Origin: Planctomycetes bacterium RIFCSPHIGHO2_12_FULL_52_36
GTDB lineage: Bacteria; Planctomycetota; Brocadiia; Brocadiales; Bathyanammoxibiaceae
Direction of reading: 5' to 3'
DNA length: 19,583 bases
Assembly (NCBI GenBank): GCA_001828545.1
Contig: MHYW01000134.1
Location: forward strand, 1-19,583
The position numbers were made by a program, and so were the translations under genes. The stretch's first letter is position 1. Each line of letters opens with the position of its first letter. This document shows positions 13,756 through 19,583 of this stretch, piece by piece. Below the pieces are notes generated by a model, which had not been told where the DNA came from, did no database searches, and saw only the letters and a list, made by a program, of their open reading frames with translations.

Positions 13756-16700
13756 TTAGTTCCCCTTGTATATTTCCTTTACGATTCCCTCGTATTCCTG
13801 TGGTATGCGGGCCTTTTTTATGGCATCTTCTCCTGCCTGCTCCTTACCAAGCCTGGTATAAGGGTCAACCTCCACGGTAGGGCTGTGTTGTTTAAATGGC
13901 ACCGCACCTTCAACTACCTCCTGACCGGTGGAGAGTACCTCCCGTTTCTCTTGCGTGGATGCTTTGTCTGCCTTTAGTCTTAATTCATGCCCCCTTTCCC
14001 CTGGAGGACCCATTTCCTCTTCTCCTTCAGAGAATAGTTTGTCCCCAGGTTTGTCTCCAGCACCCATACCTCCAACTTTTGTACCCTCCATGGGAGAATA
14101 ACCCATTTCCTTCCCGGCCTCAGCCCCGGCGTTAGGTGTACTTGTTCCTTCTTGCCCTTCTTGGGCAACTCCCGTTTCCTCTCCCTGCGGCCCCCCGGAT
14201 TCCGCACCCATTGCAGTCTGTTCCTCCAGGGCCTTATCCTGGCCGGGTTGCGTCCCCCCGCCCTGAGAGGCCTTTTGCTCTTGTTTACCAGAGGCGGACC
14301 GTCCCCCTGGGGCGGGTTGAGACGGGGATTTTCCCTCTTGCATAGTAGTCTCTAAACGCTTAAGGTCATAATCAATATCCTTTAGGGTCTTCTGGATGTC
14401 CTGTCTCAATTGGCGGATGTCTTTTGCCCCCTGCTCTCCACCTGTATCTCTCTTGGTCATTTTTACATCGGTAGGGCCCTTACCCTCCTGGGCTGTCTTA
14501 TCCCCCTGGCCTTTTTGATTGGTCTTACTATCCCCCACACCCTTCTCTTTCCCCGGGGCCTTACCAGAAGCTACCTGTTCTTTTGCAGTGGAATTGGGGT
14601 CAGCAGATGACCCCTTCATCTCCCCGGAGAGGCCCTGGCTACCTGAAGCAACCTGTTCACCGGAGGTTCCCATCTGTCCTCCCTCTTTGCCCCCCTCAGT
14701 GCCCCCCTCAGCGGTAGTAGGGCCACTTTTCTGCTGTCCGGCTGTGCTACCACCTCCGACGGCGGATGCCCCACCGGCCATCCCCTTTTCACCCGATTTC
14801 CCTGCCCCAGGACTGTCTCCTTGTCCAGTGGAACCCTGCTGTTTCCCTGCCTTTGCCTTAGGCTGGCTTCCCCCTCCCTGCGAGGAGTCCTGACCAGCCC
14901 CTTTCTCTGCAAGGCTGCCTCCAGCGGGGGTTGCATTTGGTTCAGCCCCTCCCCCACCTCCTTTTGCGCCAGGGGTAGGGACCCCTGGTTGTTGACCTTG
15001 CCCACTTGAGGCAGATTGATTCAATGCCTCCTGGGATTTACTACCCTGACCTCCAGCCTTGTCGGGTTGTTTGCCAGCTTCCCCGCCCTCTCCTTGTCCG
15101 CCTGAGGTAGACTGATCCTGTTTGGCAAGACCACCCTGCCCCACCCCCTGTGAACCCTGACTTCCGCCCTCGGTACCTGCCTGTGCCCCCTGACTACCGC
15201 CAGCGTTTTCTGTGGAGGCCCCTTTTTGGGCACCCTGTCCCTGGGCAGTTTGTGATGAACCGGCAGTCTGAGATTGCGAAGCACCAGCGCCAGACTGTCC
15301 GCCTGAGGCGGACTGGTCTTGTTTGGCAAGGTCGCTCTGCCCAGTCCCCTGTGAACCCTGTCCTCCACCCTGGGTACCTGCCTGTGCACCCTGACTGCCG
15401 CTGTCACCTCCTGAAGAGGCCCCTTGCTGAGTACCCTGTCCCTGGGCGGTCTGTGATGAACCAGCCGGTTGGGATTGTGTGCCTCCAGCACCTGACTGTT
15501 CACCTGAGGCGGGTTGACCTCCTTCACCCTGAGAGGTGTCTTGTTTTTCTCCTTGTCCTTTGCTGGTTGCCGCCTGGGCTAACTTTTCCTTCTGGGATGG
15601 CTCTCCCTGGTCACCACTCCCTTTGGCCGCCCCTTCCTTTTCTGTCCCCCCGGACTGGGGGGCGCCTTTCTTGCCCCCTGTACCAGCAGGGCCTTGTGCG
15701 AGTTTATCTTGTTGTCCAGGGCCTGTCTGTGCCCCTCCCTGGGTACTACTGCCAGCACCTCCTGAGGTGGTTTCTTTCTGATCCGCCTGAGGCGGATGCC
15801 CTTGCCCAGCTTTTGAAGGGCCAGCGGTCTGAGATTGCGAGGCACCAGTGCCTGACTGTCCGCCTGAGGTGGGCTGGTCTTGCTTGGCAAGGCCACTCTG
15901 ACCTGTCCCCTGTGAACCCTGCCCTCCACCCTGGGTACCTGCCTGTGCACCCTGACTACCGCTGGCACCTCCTGAAGAGGCCCCTTGCTGGGCACCCTGT
16001 CCCTGGGCGGTCTGTGATGAGCTGGCCGGTTGAGATTGTGTGCCTCCAGCACCAGATTGCCCGCCTGAGGTAGACTGGTCTTGCTTGGCAAGGCCGCTCT
16101 GTCCCGCCCCTTGTGAGCCCTGTCCTCCACCCTGGGTACCTGCCTGTCCACCCTGACTACCGCTGGCACCTCCTGAAGAGGTCCCTTGCTGAGTACCCTG
16201 TCCCTGGGCGGTCTGTGATGAGCCAGTAGTCTGAGATTGCGAGGCACCAGTGCCTGACTGTCCGCCTGAGGTGGACTGGTCTTGTTTGGCAAGGCCACTC
16301 TGACCTGTCCCCTGTGAACCCTGTCCGCCGCTTTGTGCACTTCCGGTGGAAGTGCCTTGGCCCGTCTGCCCCTTTTGGTCTGCCCCTCCAGAACCAGCCT
16401 GTGTAGGTTGTTTGGCGTCTGTCTGAGGTGGACTGGCCTGTCCCCCGGTTCCCGCTCCGCCAGAAGAGGGTTGACCGCCACTTGCACCTCCAGTGCTGGA
16501 GGCCGCTTGTGGAGCGGGACTGCCGCCCCCTTGCCCGGAGGGCTGTGGGGACGTCTGGCCTTTTTGGTCTCCTCCACCTGAACCAGTTTGTGAGGGCTGT
16601 TTGTTGCTTGCCTGAGATGAACCAGACTGCCCCCCGGAGGCCGTTGCGCTTGAAGAGGATTGACCACTGCTCGTACCTCCGGCACTTGAGGCCGTTTGCG

Positions 16701-17922
16701 GGGTAGAACTGCCTCCCCCCTGTCCAGACGGTTGTGGGGAGGTATCGCCTTGAGATGGGGACGCCCCGCCACCCGTACTTCCCGATTTCTTAGAGCCGCC
16801 TCCCTGGTTTGATGCCGTGCCGGAGGCAGAACTTTCCGTCCCACCGGAGGCAGACTTAGAGGAATCTTTTCCACTCCCTGAGGAAGAGGTATTTTCACTG
16901 CTATCGCCTTTCCCTGAGTTATTGGCACTTCCGCCCCCTCCGCTTTGTCCACCACCACCACCGCCACCCGACTGTGGGGGGCTCAGCATCGGAGGCATTG
17001 GCATAGGCGGCATGGGTGGCTGGAGCATGGGGGGCATAAGCTTGGACAGGAGGGACTGGATGGAGGTCATCTCCTTGTCTATCTTCTTCTGGGTTTGTTC
17101 TTGCTTTTGTTGTTTCTGCTGTCGCTCTTGTTCCTTCTCTGCCAGACGCCTGAGAGGCTCAGGGGTAGATTCGTTTTCTTTAGCAGTCTTTTGCTGTGGC
17201 TCTTTGTCTTGAGTGTCCCCGCCGCCTGTGTCAGGCTTGGGCTGACTGGCCTCTTCTTTCTTCTGTTCATCTTGTTTATTTTCAGGGGGCACAGGCTCTT
17301 GCGGGCCTGTGGTGGGAGTTGTCTCTCCACCTGGGGCGGATTGTTCCTTTGCCGACGTGTCCTGGCTAAACCCTGGAGTAGAGAACATCAGTTGAGGGGA
17401 GGATTCCTTAAAGGCCCAAAAGGGTTCTTTCTGATGGAGGTCAGGCATCAAGAAGAGTAGCAGTGGCAGGATTATGGCCAGAGGTATTGCCGCTGCCAGC
17501 GATTTAGGCACCCTACCTGGGAGTATCCTCTGCAGGCTTTTGTCGTCCAGTTTATTAAGGACGTCTGCTACCAGTGCGGAGGAAAACTTTGAGGGGTTAG
17601 GTTCCCTTACGCATTCAATGGCAGTGATGAGGCGGGCCTTAAGGTTTAAACGACGGTCTAAAAAGGTAGTAGTCTGAGAAAGGCTTATCCACCTGTTGTG
17701 TAGCCTTACGGTTGCTATAGATGCGTAGATAATAAGGGGGAGGAGGAATAAGAAATAAAGGGGGGCATAACCTCCAACGATTTTTCTTGTCAGGGTGGCA
17801 GTGATAGCCAGGGCAAGGCCCACCACGGAGATATTTATCAGCGTCCTTATCAGGGCGGAGTGGTTAAACCCGCTTCTGACCTTGGCTACCTGTAAAAATA
17901 ATCTTTCGCTATTATAAGACAT
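13756..17922 (-). CDS. Giant DUF4175-like membrane protein, Gly/Ser/Gln-rich
   Basis: This protein of 1388 residues has three N-terminal membrane helices (about 27-45, 52-72 and 141-160). Between the last two is FLDRRLNLKARLITAIEC, a motif I associate with DUF4175-like proteins that open planctomycete MoxR operons. Three helices suggest the long remainder is outside the cytoplasm. Next come a Pro/Gln/Lys stretch, a coiled coil (about 255-296), a Met-Pro repeat (about 296-316), then almost 900 residues of Gly, Ser, Gln, Ala and Thr with two families of internal repeats (63 and 67 residues). A second helix (about 1168-1200) and an acidic tail follow, ending in DPYTRLG...IPQEYEGIVKEIYK, which looks conserved. 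No Shine-Dalgarno is visible: CCCCCC lies just before the ATG, 12 bases after the upstream stop. Likely an extracytoplasmic scaffold handled by the MoxR/vWA partners; function unknown. Confidence 0.85.
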   Translation of the reverse strand: MSYNSERLFLQVAKVRSGFNHSALIRTLINISVVGLALAITATLTRKIVGGYAPLYFLFLLPLIIYASIATVRLHNRWISLSQTTTFLDRRLNLKARLITAIECVREPNPSKFSSALVADVLNKLDDKSLQRILPGRVPKSLAAAIPLAIILPLLLFLMPDLHQKEPFWAFKESSPQLMFSTPGFSQDTSAKEQSAPGGETTPTTGPQEPVPPENKQDEQKKEEASQPKPDTGGGDTQDKEPQQKTAKENESTPEPLRRLAEKEQERQQKQQKQEQTQKKIDKEMTSIQSLLSKLMPPMLQPPMPPMPMPPMLSPPQSGGGGGGGQSGGGGSANNSGKGDSSENTSSSGSGKDSSKSASGGTESSASGTASNQGGGSKKSGSTGGGASPSQGDTSPQPSGQGGGSSTPQTASSAGGTSSGQSSSSATASGGQSGSSQASNKQPSQTGSGGGDQKGQTSPQPSGQGGGSPAPQAASSTGGASGGQPSSGGAGTGGQASPPQTDAKQPTQAGSGGADQKGQTGQGTSTGSAQSGGQGSQGTGQSGLAKQDQSTSGGQSGTGASQSQTTGSSQTAQGQGTQQGTSSGGASGSQGGQAGTQGGGQGSQGAGQSGLAKQDQSTSGGQSGAGGTQSQPASSSQTAQGQGAQQGASSGGASGSQGAQAGTQGGGQGSQGTGQSGLAKQDQPTSGGQSGTGASQSQTAGPSKAGQGHPPQADQKETTSGGAGSSTQGGAQTGPGQQDKLAQGPAGTGGKKGAPQSGGTEKEGAAKGSGDQGEPSQKEKLAQAATSKGQGEKQDTSQGEGGQPASGEQSGAGGTQSQPAGSSQTAQGQGTQQGASSGGDSGSQGAQAGTQGGGQGSQGTGQSDLAKQDQSASGGQSGAGASQSQTAGSSQTAQGQGAQKGASTENAGGSQGAQAGTEGGSQGSQGVGQGGLAKQDQSTSGGQGEGGEAGKQPDKAGGQGSKSQEALNQSASSGQGQQPGVPTPGAKGGGGGAEPNATPAGGSLAEKGAGQDSSQGGGSQPKAKAGKQQGSTGQGDSPGAGKSGEKGMAGGASAVGGGSTAGQQKSGPTTAEGGTEGGKEGGQMGTSGEQVASGSQGLSGEMKGSSADPNSTAKEQVASGKAPGKEKGVGDSKTNQKGQGDKTAQEGKGPTDVKMTKRDTGGEQGAKDIRQLRQDIQKTLKDIDYDLKRLETTMQEGKSPSQPAPGGRSASGKQEQKASQGGGTQPGQDKALEEQTAMGAESGGPQGEETGVAQEGQEGTSTPNAGAEAGKEMGYSPMEGTKVGGMGAGDKPGDKLFSEGEEEMGPPGERGHELRLKADKASTQEKREVLSTGQEVVEGAVPFKQHSPTVEVDPYTRLGKEQAGEDAIKKARIPQEYEGIVKEIYKGN
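15097..15510 (-). repeat. 201-bp coding repeat, block 2
   Basis: Two anchors of the LAKQDQ segment (TTGGCAAG at 15122 and 15323 on the + strand) are exactly 201 bases apart, as are CCCTGGGC at 15239 and 15440. The unit is 67 residues. One copy carries the perfect palindrome TCCGCCTGAGGCGGA at 15298-15312 in the SASGG frame. Confidence 0.8.
15782..15796. repeat. Dispersed palindrome in the spacer between repeat blocks
   Basis: A perfect TCCGCCTGAGGCGGA lies inside the giant gene but in a different codon phase from the copies in the 201-bp repeats: here it reads Pro-Pro-Gln-Ala-Asp instead of Ser-Ala-Ser-Gly-Gly. It lies in a roughly 300-bp non-repeat segment that interrupts the array. Confidence 0.85.
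15815..16330 (-). repeat. 201-bp coding repeat, block 1
   Basis: Three LAKQDQ anchors (TTGGCAAG at 15884, 16085 and 16286) are spaced exactly 201 bases. The units differ by scattered substitutions such as Thr/Ala and Gly/Asp, so the array is not brand new. The last unit is cut short at about 15815, where the unrelated segment begins. Confidence 0.85.
16366..16743 (-). repeat. 189-bp coding repeat, two copies
   Basis: Two adjacent 63-residue units (residues 394-456 and 457-519), each beginning TSPQPSGQGGGS and ending DQKGQ. This family is distinct from the 201-bp repeat. The second copy is richer in GG and PQ. Confidence 0.8.
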
Positions 17923-17934
17923 GAGGGGGGTTAA

Positions 17935-18411
17935 TTACTCGTAATGGTCTGGGACCCAGACCTTTTCCTCAGATTCTTCCCAGTAACCAGAGGGAGTCAG
18001 GCGTTCTTCATAATGACCATCAATCTTTTTGCCTTCTTCCTGGCGTTCTTCCACCCAGACGCGTTCCCTTTGGGAGGTATCCACCCATCGTTTCTTTTCT
18101 ACATGTTCATAGTGCCCTTCTATGAAGCTTTTTTGGGGCATGGGTGTCGGTGGGTTAGCCTCCTCTAGCTGTTGTTCCAGTTCCTTCTTTTCCTTCTTAG
18201 CCCGTTCTTTATCCTGGTGGCCCTGAACCAGGGCACCACCAGCGGTGCCAAGCCCTAGACCTACGATGGCGCCCAGTATTGGATTGCCAAGGGCCATCCC
18301 AATACCTGCCCCCGCAGCGGTACCCCCAGCCATGCCCACGGCGGTACTCTGGTTAGATACACATCCAGACCCCAAGAACAGGGCCAATAAGCACAAGGCC
18401 CACAGTCTCAA
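17935..18411 (-). CDS. Glycine-zipper lipoprotein, first gene of the operon
   Basis: This 158-residue protein starts at TTG 18411, chosen because GAGG lies eight bases before it and no better codon gives the leader. Residues 1-16 are a signal peptide, with LGSG before C17 as probable lipid site. Residues 24-64 are a glycine zipper (GMAGGTAAGAGIG, GAIVGLGLGTAGG), a membrane-inserting or oligomerising segment as in SlyB-like outer membrane lipoproteins. A charged helix follows. The tail has two related units, each opening GHYE and containing an aromatic VWV, ending PDHYE. It is the first gene after the operon promoter and lies 12 bases before the giant gene. It probably sits in the outer membrane and may tether the system there. 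Function is inferred only from these features. Confidence 0.8.
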   Translation of the reverse strand: MRLWALCLLALFLGSGCVSNQSTAVGMAGGTAAGAGIGMALGNPILGAIVGLGLGTAGGALVQGHQDKERAKKEKKELEQQLEEANPPTPMPQKSFIEGHYEHVEKKRWVDTSQRERVWVEERQEEGKKIDGHYEERLTPSGYWEESEEKVWVPDHYE

Positions 18412-18415
18412 TGAT

Positions 18416-18454
18416 TTATCCTCTGTCGGGAGCGGCCAATCCAGCTGAGTTCAT
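18416..18454 (-). CDS. Possible 12-residue leader peptide
   Basis: In the operon leader an ATG at 18454 opens a 12-codon frame (MNSAGLAAPDRG) whose TAA at 18416-18418 lies inside the ribosome site of the first gene. Translation could clear or block that site. Ribosome site for the mini-frame is poor; this may be chance. Confidence 0.2.
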   Translation of the reverse strand: MNSAGLAAPDRG

Positions 18455-18508
18455 GGCCAGGACCCCGCCACCCTCTCCAGCAGTTTAAGAGAGAAGGCTA
18501 TACGTAAA

Positions 18509-18538
18509 ATTGTATCACAGCGTTCTTTATGGTGTCAA
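18509..18538 (-). promoter_or_regulatory. Sigma70-type promoter of the MoxR/vWA operon
   Basis: Read leftward, TTGACA (18533-18538) and TACAAT (18509-18514) are separated by 18 bases. The predicted start near 18502 gives a leader of about 90 bases before TTG 18411. No other comparably good promoter is seen within the operon, consistent with a single transcript of about 12.8 kb. No operator is recognised. Confidence 0.7.
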
Positions 18539-18549
18539 TCTTTTTCGGG

Positions 18550-18631
18550 AGAAGGGGTTAGAAAATAGGGATAGGGGATTAGGGGCCAGGGAAAGAATAC
18601 AGAAGTCAGTAGTCAGAATTCAGAATACTAA
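18550..18631. repeat. Intergenic filler repeats
   Basis: GGGGTTAG, GGGATAGGGGATTAGGGGCCAGGG and AGTCAGTAGTCAGAATTCAG strings resemble the degenerate filler seen at 5594-5648 and 7240-7262. Nothing coding is seen here. Confidence 0.45.
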
Positions 18632-18662
18632 TCCGCCTCAGGCGGACTAAAGTCTATAGTCC
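18632..18662. repeat. Dispersed palindrome and overlapping alternative hairpin
   Basis: TCCGCCTCAGGCGGA (18632-18646) is directly overlapped by a second inverted repeat, GGACTA...TAGTCC (18644-18662). They share GGA, so in RNA only one can form fully. They lie just past the aminotransferase stop, where a terminator could be expected, but the read-through strand lacks a T-run. Confidence 0.65.
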
Positions 18663-18663
18663 A

Positions 18664-19583
18664 TCACCTACTACTGAATTTTGAACTAAAGAATCTCTTG
18701 ATGTTTTTCACCACGTACCCCCTCTGCTCCTCGGTAATTTCCGGGTAGAGGGGTATAGCCAGGGCCTCCTTTGATGCCCCTTCAGCCTCGGGCATACTGC
18801 CCTCCCTGTAATCCAGGTATCTGAGGCACTCTTGCATGTGCATGGGTAAGGGGTAGTATACGGCGGTACCTATTCCGGCCTCTGTCAGGTAGTCCTTCAG
18901 GGCGTCTCTACCCTTTGTACGAATGACATAGTAGGTGTAAACGGAGTCATTTTGCTTACAGACATAGGGACAGGTTACAGGGGTGTCTTGCAGGTCCTTG
19001 TCATAGAGGTGGGCGATTTCCCGTCGCCTCTGTTTCCACTGGTCTATGTATTTCAGTTTGACGAGGAGGATAGCCGCCTGGAGGGTGTCCAGTCGGCTAT
19101 TGATGCCCACCATAGTATGGTAGTATCTGGTCTTACTCCCATGGACTCTCAATATAGATACCTTCTCTGCGAGTTCCTCGTTATTAGTGATTACCATTCC
19201 GGCATCCCCATAGGCCCCAAGGTTTTTGGAGGGGTAGAAGGAAAGGATGCCTAAATCTCCAATGGAGCCAGCGGCTCGGCCTTTGTAGGCGGCCCCGAGG
19301 GCCTGGGCCGCATCTTCTACGATGGCGACATTGTATCTCCTGGCAAGCCCCAGGATGGCGTCCATATCTGCCACCTGGCCGAAGAGGTGTACTGGTATAA
19401 TGGCCCTGGTCCTGGAGGTTATTTTCTCCTCTATCTTTGCAGGGTCTATGTTGAAGGTCTTAGGGTCTATGTCCACAAAGACGGGGATAGCGCCTAGCCT
19501 GACAATAGACCCTACTGTGGCAAAGAAGGTATAAGGTGTGGTGATGACCTCGTCTCCCTTGCCAATATCCAGGGCCATCAGGG
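18664..19583 (-). CDS. DegT/DnrJ/EryC1-type sugar aminotransferase, N-terminus missing
   Basis: This fold-type I PLP aminotransferase normally acts on nucleotide-linked keto-sugars. The frame is open to the window edge, reading LMALDIGKGDEVITTPYTF, so an expected 60-70 N-terminal residues lie outside; the ATG near 19578 is internal. Visible motifs are PVFVDID, the PLP-ring Asp in VEDAAQALGA, the Schiff-base lysine in SFYPSKNLGAYGDAG, the substrate loop GINSRLDTLQAAIL and the C-terminal YYPLPMHMQECL. All catalytic residues that should be present are seen. It is transcribed in the same direction as the MoxR operon, but that operon has its own promoter, so they are probably separate units. The final codons (SSKFSSR) come from sequence like the local filler repeats. 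Role in surface polysaccharide or O-antigen synthesis is inferred. Confidence 0.93.
   Translation of the reverse strand, partial: LMALDIGKGDEVITTPYTFFATVGSIVRLGAIPVFVDIDPKTFNIDPAKIEEKITSRTRAIIPVHLFGQVADMDAILGLARRYNVAIVEDAAQALGAAYKGRAAGSIGDLGILSFYPSKNLGAYGDAGMVITNNEELAEKVSILRVHGSKTRYYHTMVGINSRLDTLQAAILLVKLKYIDQWKQRRREIAHLYDKDLQDTPVTCPYVCKQNDSVYTYYVIRTKGRDALKDYLTEAGIGTAVYYPLPMHMQECLRYLDYREGSMPEAEGASKEALAIPLYPEITEEQRGYVVKNIKRFFSSKFSSR

Noticed and set aside
15150..16073. 307-residue open frame on the plus strand
   Set aside because: Antisense of the 201-bp repeats, with no start context and no recognisable domain; stop codons are simply rare in this repeat.
15097..16743. CRISPR-like array
   Set aside because: Periods of 189 and 201 bases, whole-unit similarity without unique spacers, and one continuous coding frame show protein repeats, not CRISPR.
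15579..16967. 462-residue open frame on the minus strand within the giant gene
   Set aside because: It is another frame of the same GC-rich repeats, with no ribosome site and a composition typical of a shadow frame; the 1388-residue frame has membrane helices, conserved ends and operon spacing.

Overview
The window looks like a chromosomal piece of an uncultured Gram-negative-type bacterium, most likely a planctomycete or a relative (for example the anammox-type Brocadiales). This is an inference. It rests on lipoproteins and secreted c-type cytochrome, on a leftward MoxR/DUF58/vWA operon opened by a DUF4175-like membrane protein (an arrangement I associate with Planctomycetota), and on many small intergenic palindromes of the kind common in groundwater and sediment metagenomes. 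No rRNA, tRNA or phylogenetic marker is present to settle it.

Left part (1-3733, rightward): the 3' two thirds of trpB, then trpA after an unusually long, palindrome-rich spacer, a secreted coiled-coil dihaem cytochrome c, and four bases later an A-type flavodiiron protein (O2/NO reductase). A 58-residue three-CxxC zinc-ribbon protein runs convergently; its stop codon interlocks with that of the flavodiiron gene, and it has its own clear sigma70 promoter.

Region 3907-4609 holds no credible gene. It is a nest of small palindromic elements sharing the end GAGACCTCTG(A/C)AAAA, with apparent target duplications, and one carries the widespread GTCATTGCGAG palindrome. Directly after it comes a rightward gene for a Clp1/Grc3-like P-loop polynucleotide kinase.

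Right part (5634-18411, leftward): one tight operon of eight genes behind a TTGACA-18-TACAAT promoter. In transcription order these are a glycine-zipper lipoprotein; a 1388-residue membrane-anchored protein with a Gly/Ser/Gln-rich, internally repeated region of nearly 900 residues; MoxR ATPase; DUF58 protein; BatA-type vWA protein; an 861-residue vWA/GATase-like/vWA protein; a PDZ plus helical-repeat exported protein; and a lipoprotein. Spacings run from a 20-bp overlap to a 12-bp gap, so the genes are probably co-translated. The plausible joint job is a MoxR-driven, metal-dependent assembly or stress machine at the inner membrane with periplasmic or surface partners. Upstream (18664-19583) is the 3' part of a DegT/DnrJ/EryC1 sugar aminotransferase.

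A theme of the window is a 15-bp palindrome, TCCGCCTNAGGCGGA and close variants, found between genes and also inside at least two genes, in two reading frames of the giant protein. Several gene ends, and one signal peptide, appear to be built from intergenic-type repeat DNA.
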